Made by a program: the position numbers and the translations under genes
NCBI GenBank assembly: GCA_037974335.1
Contig: CM075726.1
Span: 9,002,389-9,066,388, forward strand
Reading direction: 5' to 3'
Length of the DNA stretch: 64,000 nt
From: Prionace glauca
Lineage: Eukaryota; Chordata; Chondrichthyes; Carcharhiniformes; Carcharhinidae
The notes under the pieces: generated by a model
Databases searched by the model: none
What the model was told of the DNA's origin: nothing
The model's input: the letters and a program-made list of their open reading frames with translations, nothing else
Shown here: positions 42,757-52,734 of the stretch, one piece after another
Position numbering within the stretch: the stretch's first letter is position 1
Layout: each line of letters opens with the position of its first letter

Positions 42757-42993
42757 AGAATCGCACGTTTATTAGTCATAAGTAAGCCTTACTTTTTGAT
42801 AAGAGAAGGGATTAAGGGTTATGGGGAGAGGGCGGGAAGGTGGAGCTGAGTCACGACAGATCAGCCATGATCTTATTGAATGGCGGGGCAGGCTCGAAGG
42901 GCCAGATGGCCTACTCCTGCTCCTATTTCTTATGTTCTTATGTTCTTACATTAACGCTGCAATAAAGTTACTGTGAAATTCCCCTAGAATTCC
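42757..42993 (-). mobile_element. SINE-1 tail interrupted by CR1-A
   Basis: CGTTTATTAGTCATAAGTAAGCC at 42763-42787 and ATTAACGCTGCAATAAAGTTACTG from 42950 are the two halves of one reversed SINE-1 tail. Confidence 0.85.
42788..42949 (+). mobile_element. CR1-A 3' end inside a SINE
   Basis: TTTTTGATAAGAGAAGGG to TTATGTTCTTATGTTCTTAC. A CTTAC occurs at both junctions and could be a 4-5 base target duplication. Confidence 0.9.
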
Positions 42994-42997
42994 CATG

Positions 42998-43340
42998 GAT
43001 TCCCTACAGCGCAGAAGGAGTCCACTCGCCCCATTGAGTCTGCACTGACCCTCTGACAGAATATCTTACCCAGACCCTTTCCCTGGAAACCCATGTATTT
43101 ACCTGACTAATTCCCCTCACCTGCACATCTTTGGACACTAAGGGGCAATGTAACATGGGTTACAATCCGCCTAACCTGCACATTCTTGGAGTGTGGGAGA
43201 AAACCAGAGCACCCAGGGGAAACCCATGCAGAAATGGTGAGAATGTGCAGACTCTGCACAGACAGTGACCCAAGAATCGAACCCAGGTCCCTGGTGCTGT
43301 GAGGCAGCAGTGCTAACCACTATGCCACCGTGCTGCCTTG
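42998..43340 (-). mobile_element. tRNA-derived SINE-1, tail type 2, full length, minus
   Basis: CCTACAGCGCAGAAGGAGTC at the left is the reversed type-2 tail. It then has ACCTGCACATTCTTGGAGTG, CACAGACAGTGACCC, the reversed B box GAATCGAACCC and the head end GCTAACCACTATGCCACCG. Confidence 0.87.
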
Positions 43341-44454
43341 GAATAAAAAGTTAGTCTCTGCAACAGAGACATAAGGAGGAATCTTTTCACACAGAGTGGG
43401 AATGGATGTCATTTTTAAAAATAGTTTTGAGGAATATTGTGTTAGTCTGTGAAGAAGGGTGTGAAGGTTATTCTGTGCCTGTGTGCGTGCAAATACTTTA
43501 ACTGAGCTCGGGTAAGGTTATTAGAGACAGGCTGTCTGGGAGGTTCAAGCCATGAAAGGAAAAAGGCATTAAGTTTGAACATTTGTTATGAGATTTTATG
43601 GTGGGTTTGAGGTATCAGTATATAGGTTGGATCTAACAGTTACACTTTTAGATAAGTTGAGAGTTTGTCTGAACATCAAAGGGAAGTCAGAAGTGACAAG
43701 AAACCTCTTTGCATCAGAATTCCACAGATAAACAGAAGAGGGTACGTTAATTTCATTAATCTGAAAGCAGAAATAAAATTAAAACATGGAAGATTTTATA
43801 TTGGAAGGATCTGAGTTTCAAAGAGGTGTGAGAATAATGGAACCAGACATGAAAGGTGGTGGGGCGTTTGGGGGGGAGGGGGGTGGGACAGGCGTGCGGG
43901 AGGGCTGGAGAGGGCAATGTTAGACTTACTGTGGAAAGCTTAGGGGCTAGCTGTATGAGAATCATCTCCTATAAACAGCTCTAGGTTGAAAGCAGGTGTA
44001 AAGTTTGAATCCAATCAAGTCAGTAAAGTGTTTCTGAAGGTTTCCTGGATTTCCACAGCAGAGTGGGGGTGATTTTGAGAGGTCATGTGATATATGTGAT
44101 TAAAGAGACAACAGCTTTGCCTTGGGTAAATATTGCCAGATTTTTATAGCTAAACAATTAACAGTGAGTGTTGCCTAGGTTGTGATTAGTTGTGAGTCTT
44201 TTTGGGGGAATGTTTTGTGAGACTATTTTTAACCATGTAACTGTAATGTTTCATTTCAATTTAATTTTTAAATCCCAAAAGTGTTCCTGGATTTTGTGCT
44301 CTGAGATTAGTACATATCTTCTCAACACAAAATAAAAAGGTATGGTCCACTAACCAAACATCCCCCTGGAATTTAAGTTACTCAGCAATTAACATCTGCT
44401 GTGGTCATAGTACAGAATGGATGGTCAGGATCTGGGAAGCACATCTTGAGAGAA
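43341..44454. other. Unclassified AT-rich sequence with a G-rich island
   Basis: A short CR1-like R-R-N-L-F-T piece may sit at 43375-43405. The rest is not recognised. 43858-43885 is a run of G-tracts (see findings). Confidence 0.4.
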
Positions 44455-44567
44455 CCCAGGTATTCAAGAAGGAATTGGATTATTATTTGAAAAGGAAGAA
44501 TGTTCAGGGTTGCGGAGGGAAGGTGGGGGAATGGCACCTGCTGAATCTTCTTTCGTGGGGCCCAGCA
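44455..44567 (+). mobile_element. CR1 C-terminal fragment
   Basis: AGGTATTCAAGAAGGAATTGG reads F-K-K-E-L-D-Y-Y-L-K, the usual last helix of a CR1 RT. It is a short decayed piece next to a CR1-A tail. Confidence 0.5.
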
Positions 44568-44874
44568 TAAGAACATAAGAACATAAGAAATAGGAGCAGG
44601 AGTACGCCATCTGGCCCTTCGAGCCTGCCCCGCCATTCAATAAGATCATGGCTGATCTGTCGTGGCTCTGCTCCACCTTCCCACCCTCTCTCCATAACCC
44701 TTAATCCCTTCTCTTATCAAAAACCCATCAACCCGTTTCTTAAAAATATTTAGCGAGGCAGCCTCCACCACTTCAACGGGCAGAGAATTCCAGAGATTCA
44801 CCACCCTTTGAGTGAAGAAGTTCCTCCTCAACTCTGTTCTAAACCGCCTCCCCTTTACCTTGAGGCTGTGCCCC
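44568..44874 (-). mobile_element. CR1-A 3' end (0.3 kb)
   Basis: Tail AGCATAAGAACATAAGAACATAAG at the left. Frame 44646-44894 is RTELRRNFFTQRVVNLWNSL to GYGERVGRWS. Truncated at GAGGCTGTGCCCC. Confidence 0.93.
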
Positions 44875-45242
44875 AGCAGAGACATAATAGCCAAATAGTC
44901 TCCTTCTAAGCTGTAACAACTCTGTGATAATAATCATAAATGTATCAGGTTGTTGTAAAAACAATCCATTTTGCGTACTAATGTTGTTTAGGAAAGGAAA
45001 TATGCCAATGGTACCTGATCTATAAGTGACTTCATCCACAATAGCCTGGCAAGCAACTCAATTGTATAGGGATGGGTGATAGTTGCTGGGTTTGCCAAAG
45101 ATGTCACACTCTGAGAATGCATTAATAACTTCACCCAGAGTATCAAAATATTGAATTCACTGTCACAAGAAGTAGGCAAATCACAAAGAAACCTCTCCAA
45201 GGAGGTTAGATAAGCACATGTGGGAGAAAAGAGTAGAAAACT
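44875..45242. other. No recognised feature
   Basis: A decayed CR1-like N-S-L-x-Q-E-V-G reading is possible around 45140-45220, but the evidence is too weak to call it. Confidence 0.35.
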
Positions 45243-45662
45243 GTGTTGACTGTTTTTATTCTTCCATGGGATAAGGGGTTCACTGGCAAGTCCAGCATTT
45301 GTTGCCCATTCCTAATTACACTTGAACTGAGTGTCTTGCTCATTTCAGAGGGCGTTTAAGAGTCAACCACATTGCTGTGGCTCTGGAGTACTGTGTAGGC
45401 CAGGCCGGGTAAAGGTGGCAAATTTCCTTTCCTAGAGGACATTAGTGAACCAGATGGGTTTTTAGCAGTCAATGATCAACTATCTAATGATAATTGTTAT
45501 GGTGACCATTACTGAGACTAGCTTTCAATTCCAGATGTTATCAATTGAACTTATATCCCATCTGCTGGCAGCTGTGATTGTGGCATTGAAATCTCTGTCC
45601 TCAGAGTATGAGCCCAGGCCTGTGGATTATATTAGCACTGCGCTACCATCTACTCCCTATTA
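45243..45662 (-). mobile_element. SINE-J (Deu-like), nearly complete, minus
   Basis: It starts with TTTTTATTCTTCCATGGGAT (reversed J tail), then GTCAACCACATTGCTGTGGC and GTAGGCCAGGCCGGGTAAAG (core). It has the TTCCAGATG...TTGAACTTATATCCCATCTG linker and a decayed tRNA-like head at the right. Confidence 0.8.
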
Positions 45663-45774
45663 CAGTGGGAAACTGATATTGAGCGTCTGCAAAATTCAAT
45701 GTAATCATAGAACATAGAACATTACAGCACATCTCGAGTTGCGCCGATCACACCAACCCCACCAATCTATCGAC

Positions 45775-48744
45775 CTATCTATAACCCCCAATCCCATTAA
45801 ACCCCATATACTCATCCAGAAGTCTTTTAAAAGACCCCAGCGAGTTCGCCTCCACCACCGATGACGGCAGCCGATTCCATTCACTCACCACCCTCTGAGT
45901 GAAAAACTTACCCCTAACAACACCTCTGTACTTCCGTCCCCGTACCTTAAATCTGTGTCCTCTCGTAGCGACCATTTCAACCCGGGGAAATAGCCTCTGA
46001 GAGTCCACCCTATCTATTCTTCTCAACATTTTATAAACTTCTATCAGGTCGCCTCTCAACCTTCGCCTCTCCAGGGAAAAGAGTCCCAGCTCCCTCAACC
46101 TATCTTCATAAGGCATGCCTCCCAGTCCAGGCAACATCCTTGTAAATCTCCTCTGCACCCTTTCAATAGCTTCTACGTCTTTCCTATAGTGAGGCGACCA
46201 GAACTGCGCACAGTACTCCAAATGAGGCCTGACGAGGGTCCTGTAAAGTTGCAGCATTACCTCCCGACTCCTAAACTCAATCCCTCGATTAATGAAGGCC
46301 AGTACACCATACGCCTTCTTGACCACCTCCTCCACCTGCGAGGCCGATTTAAGAGTTCTGTGGACCCGGACCCCGAGATCCTTCTGCTCTTCAACGCTAC
46401 TAAGACTCCTGCCCTTGATAGTGTACTCGTTCATCCCGTTGGTTCTGCCGAAATGGACGACTACACATTTATCCGCGTTGAAGTCCATCTGCCACTTCTC
46501 CGCCCATTCCTGCATCCTATCTATGTCCTGCTGCAACTTTTGACATTCTTCCAGACCATCCACAACACCACCGACCTTCGTGTCATCAGCGAACTTGCTA
46601 ACCCATCCCTCCACTTCCTCATCCAGGTCATTTATGAAAATGACAAACAGCAAGGGTCCCAGAACAGATCCCTGGGGCACCCCACTGGTGACTGACCTCC
46701 ATTCCGAAAAAGACCCATCCACAACCACTCTCTGCCTTCTGCAGGCAAGCCAGTTCTGGATCCACAAGGCCAAAGGCCCTTGGATCCCATGCCCTCTCAC
46801 CTTCTCAAGAAGTCTTGCATGGGGGACCTTATCAAACGCCTTGCTGAAGTCCATGTACACTACGTCCACGGCACTTCCTTCGTCAATGTGTTCAGTCACA
46901 TTATCGAAGAACTCAACTAGGCTCATAAGGCACGACCTGCCCTTGACAAATCCATGCTGACTATTCCTGATCATGTCAAACCTCTCCAAATGCTCGTAAA
47001 TCTTGTCCCTCAGAAGCCTCTCCATCAGCTTACCAACCACTGAGGTCAGACTCACCGGTCGGTAATTTCCCGGGCTATCTCTGTTCCCTTTCTTGAAAAT
47101 AGGGACTACATCCGCAATCCTCCAATCTTCCGGAACCTTTCCCGTCTCCATTGACGACGCAAAGATCATCGCCAGGGGCTCTGCAATCACTTCCCTCGCC
47201 TCCCACAGTATCCTGGGGTACATCCCATCTGGTCCTGGCGACTTATCTATTTTGATAGAATTCAAAAGTTCTAACACATCCTCCTCCTTAATGTCCACGT
47301 ATTCAATCTTTTCCACCTGCTGCAAGTCCATAGCAAGATCTCCCAGATCAGCTTCCACTGTGAATACTGAGGCAAAGTACTCATTAAGCACCTCCGCCAT
47401 TTCTTCTGGTTCCACACACACCTTTTCTCCTTCACCTTTTATAGGTCCTATCCTTTCCCTTCTCATCCTTTTACCTTTCACATATTTATAGAAGGCCTTG
47501 GGATTTTCCTTAATCTTACCCACCAAGGTCTTCTCATGACCCCTTCTGGCTCTCCTAATTTCCCTTTTAACCTCCTTTCTACAGTCCTTATACTCCTCAA
47601 GATCCTTAACCTCTCCTAGTTCCCTGAACCTTTTGTACACCTTCCTTTTCCTCCTGACTAGGTTCAACACAGCCTTCGTGCACCACGGTTCCCGCGACCT
47701 ACCAAAACCCCCTTGTCTCATCGGAACATTGTCATGCAGAGCGCCAGACAAACATTCCTTGAATATCCGCCACCTTCCTTCGGTACTTTTCCCTAAGAAT
47801 GCCTCCTTCCAGTTTATTTGTCCAAGTAACTTCCTGACTTCTTCGTATCTCCCCTTACTCCAGACAAACACCTTCCTAGCCTGCCTGATCCTATCTCGTT
47901 CCAATGCAATTGTGAAGGAGATAGAATTATGGTCACCATTCCCAAGATGCTCTCCTACCGAGAGATCCATCACCTGCCCTGGTTCATTCTCCAGTACCAG
48001 GTCAAGTACAGCCTCTCCCCTTGTAGGCTTGTCCACATACAGTGTCAGGAAACCTTCCTGAACACACCTAACAAACTCCTCTCCAGCCAAACCCCTTACC
48101 CTAGGGATATTCCAGTCGATGCTTGGGAAATTGAAGTCTCCCATCACGACAACTCTGTTTTTAATACATTTCTCCAGAATCTGGTTCCCTATCTGCACTT
48201 CAACTTCCCTGTCACTATTGGGCGGCCTATAGAATACACCCAGCAAAGTTTTCGACCCTTTGCTGTTCGTAACTTCCACCCACAGAGACGCTGTAGAAAG
48301 TCCCTCCACGGCATCCTCTTTCTCTGCAGCCATGACACTGTCCCTTATTAACAGTGCCACTCCACCACCTCTTTTGCCAGCCTCCCTGTCCTTCCTGAAA
48401 CATCTGAAACCTGGCACCTGAAGTACCCAGTCCTGTCCCTGAGACATCCAAGTCTCCGTCCGTAATGGCCACCACATCACATTCCCAGCAGCTATCCATG
48501 CCCTAAGCTCATCTACCTTATTTACTATACTCCTTGCATTAAAATATACACACTTCAGCCCCTCAGTCTGGGCATTTCCCTTCTCCACCCCCTGTCTAAC
48601 CTCCCTCCCACATTGCCTGCGGTCCTCCCCTACCTTTAAAGTATTAAAGTGCATGCATTTCAAACCCTGCTCCGCCCCACCCCCACTACGCCGTGCCTTG
48701 CATTCCCCATCTATGCCCCCCTCACTTTCACCCCCTCTACTCAA
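45775..48744 (-). CDS. CR1-C ORF2: endonuclease and reverse transcriptase
   Basis: 989 codons without a stop. The N-terminal half is the apurinic-type endonuclease, which nicks target DNA. It shows LKCVYFNARSIVNKVDEL, TETW, RKDREAGKRGGGVALL, GVFYRPPNSD, VVMGDFNFPSIDWN and GDHNSISF (Gly for the Ser of S-D-H). The RT follows: KSPGPDGMYPRILWEARE, NYRPVSLTSVVGK, VYMDFSKAFDKVPH (A), TSGVPQGSVLGPLLFVIFIN (B), KFADDTKVGG (C), thumb, and the C-terminus ending in GYR. Near 48455-48480 the usual V-D-V-V-A-I-T-E-T-W reads V-M-W-W-P-L-R-T-E-T-W: a one-base loss followed by a four-base gain that restores frame. EN function is therefore doubtful although the frame is open. The start codon is uncertain. Confidence 0.92.
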   Translation of the reverse strand: MSRGGESEGGIDGECKARRSGGGAEQGLKCMHFNTLKVGEDRRQCGREVRQGVEKGNAQTEGLKCVYFNARSIVNKVDELRAWIAAGNVMWWPLRTETWMSQGQDWVLQVPGFRCFRKDREAGKRGGGVALLIRDSVMAAEKEDAVEGLSTASLWVEVTNSKGSKTLLGVFYRPPNSDREVEVQIGNQILEKCIKNRVVVMGDFNFPSIDWNIPRVRGLAGEEFVRCVQEGFLTLYVDKPTRGEAVLDLVLENEPGQVMDLSVGEHLGNGDHNSISFTIALERDRIRQARKVFVWSKGRYEEVRKLLGQINWKEAFLGKSTEGRWRIFKECLSGALHDNVPMRQGGFGRSREPWCTKAVLNLVRRKRKVYKRFRELGEVKDLEEYKDCRKEVKREIRRARRGHEKTLVGKIKENPKAFYKYVKGKRMRRERIGPIKGEGEKVCVEPEEMAEVLNEYFASVFTVEADLGDLAMDLQQVEKIEYVDIKEEDVLELLNSIKIDKSPGPDGMYPRILWEAREVIAEPLAMIFASSMETGKVPEDWRIADVVPIFKKGNRDSPGNYRPVSLTSVVGKLMERLLRDKIYEHLERFDMIRNSQHGFVKGRSCLMSLVEFFDNVTEHIDEGSAVDVVYMDFSKAFDKVPHARLLEKVRGHGIQGPLALWIQNWLACRRQRVVVDGSFSEWRSVTSGVPQGSVLGPLLFVIFINDLDEEVEGWVSKFADDTKVGGVVDGLEECQKLQQDIDRMQEWAEKWQMDFNADKCVVVHFGRTNGMNEYTIKGRSLSSVEEQKDLGVRVHRTLKSASQVEEVVKKAYGVLAFINRGIEFRSREVMLQLYRTLVRPHLEYCAQFWSPHYRKDVEAIERVQRRFTRMLPGLGGMPYEDRLRELGLFSLERRRLRGDLIEVYKMLRRIDRVDSQRLFPRVEMVATRGHRFKVRGRKYRGVVRGKFFTQRVVSEWNRLPSSVVEANSLGSFKRLLDEYMGFNGIGGYR

Positions 48745-48764
48745 GATCCCACCCCCCCTCTAAA

Positions 48765-48930
48765 TCAGTTTAAACCTCGCCGCATAGCCTTTGCAAATTT
48801 ACCCCCCAGAATATTTGTTCCCCTCTGGTTCAGGTGTATACCATCACTCATATAGAGGTCCCACCTTCCCCAGAATGAGCCCCAATTGCTCAAGTACCTG
48901 AACCCCTCCCTCCTGCACCATCCCCTCAGA
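48765..48930 (-). CDS. CR1-C ORF1 C-terminus (SGNH-esterase-like end)
   Basis: The minus-strand frame ending at a TGA (48765-48767) reads GWCRREGFRYLSNWGSFWG, RWDLYMSDGIHLNQRGTNIL and GGKFAKAMRRGLN. The S-D-G-I-H-L-N string matches the Asp-x-x-His end of SGNH hydrolases, known as the ORF1 esterase of CR1 elements. The front of the domain is lost at the 5' truncation near 48930. ORF2 opens about 20 bases after this stop. Confidence 0.8.
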
Positions 48931-49149
48931 AGAACCTAGGAAGAATCCTGGTTCTTCGAGTAGCTGAAGAGTATCTGACGCTCTGGCTGGAATTCTACCA
49001 CCTCACCCATCCAGAATTGGAGTGGATGAGGATCCAACAATAGAAATCTCTGTTGGGAAACCTCGGGCGGGAACTTTTGGTCTCATCTGAGCAAGGACAT
49101 AAAATCCCGTCCCTCTGTATCTCACTGTGAACGAGGGGTGTTTTGATGT

Positions 49150-49497
49150 GATGCTGATGGCTGATTGGTGATGACCTAGTGGTATTATTGCTAAACTGTT
49201 AATCCAAAAAACTCAGCTATTGTTCTGGGGTTCAAATTCCACCACAGCAGATATAAAAAATATCTGAAATTAAGAATCTACTGATGACCATGAAACCATT
49301 GTCGATTGTCGGAAAAACTGATAGATTCATTAACGTCCTTTAGGGAAGGAAATCTGCTGTCCTTACCCGATCTGGCTGACATGTGACTCCAGATACACAG
49401 CAATGTGGTTGACTCTCAACTGCCCTCGGGCAACTAGGGATGGGCACTAAATGCTGGCCAACCAGCGATGCCCATGACCCACAAATGAATTTAAAAA
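49150..49497 (+). mobile_element. SINE-J (Deu-like), nearly complete, plus
   Basis: The tRNA-like head GATGACCTAGTGGTATTATTGC with the B-box-like GGGGTTCAAATTCCACCAC is followed by TCTGAAATTAAGAATCTACTG, GGGAAGGAAATCTGCTGTCC, CATGTGACTCCAGATACACAGC and AATGTGGTTGACTCTCAACTG. It ends GGATGGGCACTAAATGCTGG and an A-rich tail. The end equals that of LINE-J. Confidence 0.85.
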
Positions 49498-49649
49498 AAG
49501 GTTGCTGGCCGGTGTGGAAACAGACTCAGCATGGACTGGGAATAGAATAGGTTTCATGGATTGTAATGTTACATATAAATTACAGAGTCCAACTTGCATT
49601 AAAGTAAACGTTACACAAAGTAAAATAGTGGGCAGAATTGGACTAGCCA

Positions 49650-52118
49650 CATAAATACTGTGGCTACCAGAGCAGGTTAGAGGCTAGGACTATTGCAGTG
49701 ACTAGCTCACCTCCTGACTTCCCAAGGCCTGTCCACAATGCACAAGTCAGCTGTGTGATAGGATACTCCCCACTTGCCCAGATGAGCGCAACTTCAACAA
49801 TATTCAAGAAGCTTGACATCATCCAGGACAAAGCAGCCCCACTTAACTAGCATTCCATCCACCACCTCTAACATTCAATCCCTCCACCACTGAAGCTCAG
49901 TGGCAGCAGTATGTACCATCTACAAGCTGCACTGCAGGAACTCACCAAGGTTCCTTCGACAGCACATTCCAAACTCGCAATGTCTACCACCTGAAAGGAC
50001 AAGGGCAGCAGATATCTGGGAACAGCACCACTTGCAAGTTTCCCTCCAAGCCACTCACCACCTAAACTTGGAAATATATCACTGTTCCTTCACTATCACT
50101 GAGTCAAAATCCTTGTATTCCTTAACAGCACTGTGTTTCCACCTGCACCACATGGACTGAGATGACTTTGGCTGGACATGAGATGACTTTGGCTGATAGG
50201 ATTAGGGAGAACCCTAAGGCGTTTTACAGGTATGTCAAGAACAGAAGGTTGGTTAGGGCAAGATTAGGGCCAGTTACAGACAGTAGAGGGAAGTTGTGTG
50301 TGGAACCGGAGGAGATTGGAGAGGCGTTGAACCAATATTTCTCTTCGGTGTTCACGCAAGGGGACATGAATGTAGCTGAGGAGGACACTGGGGTGCAGGG
50401 GTGTAAAATAGATAGTATTGCAGTTGATACGGGGGATGTGCTGGATATTTTAGAGGGTTTGAAAATAGATAAGTCCCCTGGTCCAGATGGGATTTACCCT
50501 AGGATTCTTTGGGAGGCAAGAGAGGTGATTGCGATGCCTCTAGCTCTGATCTTCAGGTCGTCGTTGGTGTCTGGTATAGTACCGGAAGATTGGAGGACAG
50601 CAAATGTTGTCCCATTGTTTAAGAAGGGGAGAAGGGACTTCCCTGGGAATTATACACCGGTGAGTCTTACTTCTGTGGTGGGTAAGGTTTTGGAAAGGAT
50701 TATTAGAGACAGGATTTATAGTTATTTGGAGAGTAATGAGTTGATTAGAGACAGTCAGCATGGTTTTGTAGCGGGTAGGTCGTGCCTTACTAACCTTATC
50801 GAGTTCTTTGAGAAAGTGACCAAAGAGGTGGATAGGGGTAAGGCAGTTGATGTGGTGTATATGGATTTTAGCAAGGCGTTTGATAAGGTTCACCATGGTA
50901 GGCTTCTGCAGAAAATGCAGATGTATGGGATTGGGGGTGATCTAGGTAATTGGATCAGGAATTGGCTAGCAGATAGGAGACAGAGGGTGGTGGTTGATGG
51001 TAAATATTCGTCATGGAGTTCGGTTACGAGTGGTGTGCCTCAGGGATCTGTTTTGGGGCCACTGCTGTTTGTAATCTTTATTAATGATCTGGATGAGGGT
51101 ATAGTTGGGTGGATTAGTAAATTTGCTGATGACACCAAAGTCGGAGGTGTGGTAGATTGTGAGGAAGGGTGTCATAGTTTGCAGGGTGACTTAGAAAGGT
51201 TGCAGAGCTGGGCTGTGAGGTGGCAGATGGAGTTTAATGTGGAGAAGTGTGAGGTAATTCATTTCGGTAGGAATAACAGATGTGTTGAGTATAGGGCTAA
51301 TGGGAGGACTTTGAATAGTGTGGAGGAGCAGAGGGATCTAGGTGTATGTGTACATAGATCCCTGAAAGTTGGGAATCAAGTAGACAAGGTTGTTAAGAAG
51401 GCATACGGTGTCTTGGCGTTTATTGGTAGGGGGATTGAATTTAGGAGTCGCAGCGTCATGATGCAACTGTACACAACTCTGGTGCGGCCACACTTGGAGT
51501 TTTGTGTGCAGTTCTGGTCCCCACATTACAGGAAGGATGTAGAGGCTTTGGAGAGGGTGCAGAGGAGGTTTACCAGGATGTTGCCTGGTATGGAGGGGAG
51601 ATCCTATGAGGAGAGACTGAGAGATTTGGGGTTGTTTTCGCTGGAAAGAAGGCGGCTAAGAGGGGATCTCATTGAAACATATAAGATGATTAGAGGTTTA
51701 GACAGGGTAGATAGTGATAGCCTTTTTCCTAGGATGGAGAAAGCTAGCACGAGGGGGCACGACTTTAAATTAAGGGGGGGTAGTTATAGGACTGATGTCA
51801 GGGGTAGGTTCTTTACCCAGAGGGTGGTGAGGGACTGGAATGCCCTGCCAGCTGCAGTTGTAAATGCACCTAGTTTGGGGGTGTTTAAGAGATCTGTGGA
51901 TAGGTTTATGGATGAAAAGGGATTGGTTTAGGCTAGTGGGTCATTGTTTTGTAACTGGTCGGCGCAACATCGTGGGCCGAAGGGCCTGTTCTGCGCTGTA
52001 ATGTTCTATGTTCTATGACTGCAGCAGTTCAAGAAGGCAGCTTCTCAAGGGTAATTGGGGATGGGCAATAAACGCTGGCCTAGCCAGCGATGCTCACTTT
52101 CCATGCAAGAAGTTTTTA
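49650..52118 (+). mobile_element. LINE-J copy 4, split by CR1-B
   Basis: 49650-50160 gives the last RT and C-terminal region (CATAAATACTGTGGCTACC, GACATCATCCAGGACAAAGC, TGTACCATCTACAAGCTGC). It resumes at 52018 with ACTGCAGCAGTTCAAGAAGG and ends GGATGGGCAATAAACGCTGG. The halves meet in family order at CATGGACTG/ACTGCAGCAG. Confidence 0.88.
50162..52017 (+). mobile_element. CR1-B copy with open RT frame (1.86 kb)
   Basis: Frame 50162-51931 (589 codons) runs from GHEMTLADRIRENPKAFYRY in the linker through KSPGPDGIYPRILWEAREVI, VYMDFSKAFDKVHHGRLLQK (A; Pro to His in K-V-P-H), TSGVPQGSVLGPLLFVIFIN (B), KFADDTKVGG (C), thumb and C-terminus to MDEKGLV, with no stop. 3' UTR GTCGGCGCAACATCGTGGGCC ends in two TTCTATG units. 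ACTG occurs at both junctions. A 17-base direct repeat lies at the 5' junction (see findings). Confidence 0.95.
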
Positions 52119-52142
52119 AAAACTACCATTTCTCCCACTTAC

Positions 52143-52312
52143 GTAGAATCAGAGGTTTACAGCATGGAAACAGGTCCTTTGGCCCAACTTGTCCATGCTG
52201 CCCAGTTTTTACCACTAATTGCCTGTGTTTGACCATATCCCTCTATACCCATCTTACCCATGTAACTGTCTAAATGAAATTGTATCCATCTCTACTACTA
52301 CCTCTGGCAACT
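52143..52312 (-). mobile_element. CR1-H 3' end
   Basis: GTAGAATCAGAGGTTTACAGC, CAGGTCCTTTGGCCCAACTT and TACTACTACCTCTGGCAACTC match the 3' end at 16258. Confidence 0.75.
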
Positions 52313-52520
52313 CATTCCCGTGTCTGTATGGGTTTCCTCTGGGTGCTCCAGTTTCCTCCCACAGTCCGAATGATGTGCTGGTTAGGTGCATTGGCCATGC
52401 TAAATTCTCCCTCAGTGTACCCAAACTGGCGCAGGAATGTGGCAACTAGGGGATTTTTGCAGTAACTTCATTGCAGTGTTAATGTAGGCCTACTTGTGAT
52501 GCTAATAAACAAACTTAAAA
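52313..52520 (+). mobile_element. SINE-1 3' two-thirds, tail type 1
   Basis: TGTCTGTATGGGTTTCCTCTG through CATTGCAGTGTTAATGTAGG to GCTAATAAACAAACTTAAAA. The tRNA-like head is absent; it starts directly at the CR1-H piece. Confidence 0.85.
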
Positions 52521-52734
52521 ATAATGGCAAAAATGACAAAATCACAGCAACTTATTTTGGTGAGCGAGAGCAGTTGTAAATGTCACATCTGAAAAAAAAA
52601 GCATTATTCTTAGTGAATAGTTCTGTGGATTCCTAAATACATATAGGAAACATTGGCTTATCATTGAAAAATCAACTTCAATATTTATGAGTTAATGGTG
52701 GTATATATTTTGGTAGTTAGAATAAGGAGGCCAC

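Larger units (their letters stand above)
45705..48930 (-). mobile_element. CR1-C, nearly full-length copy
   Basis: From right to left it has the ORF1 C-terminus with stop (48765-48930), a complete ORF2 (45775-48744), and a 3' UTR with a CATAGAACATAG tail at 45705. The UTR lacks about 20 bases (CAGGCCCTTCGGCCC) found in the other C copies. This is the most complete LINE in the window. Only the front of ORF1 and the 5' UTR are missing. Confidence 0.94.

Noticed and set aside
43341-44345. Possible solo LTR of an old endogenous element
   Set aside because: No terminal motif pair, polyadenylation layout or target duplication that I could support.
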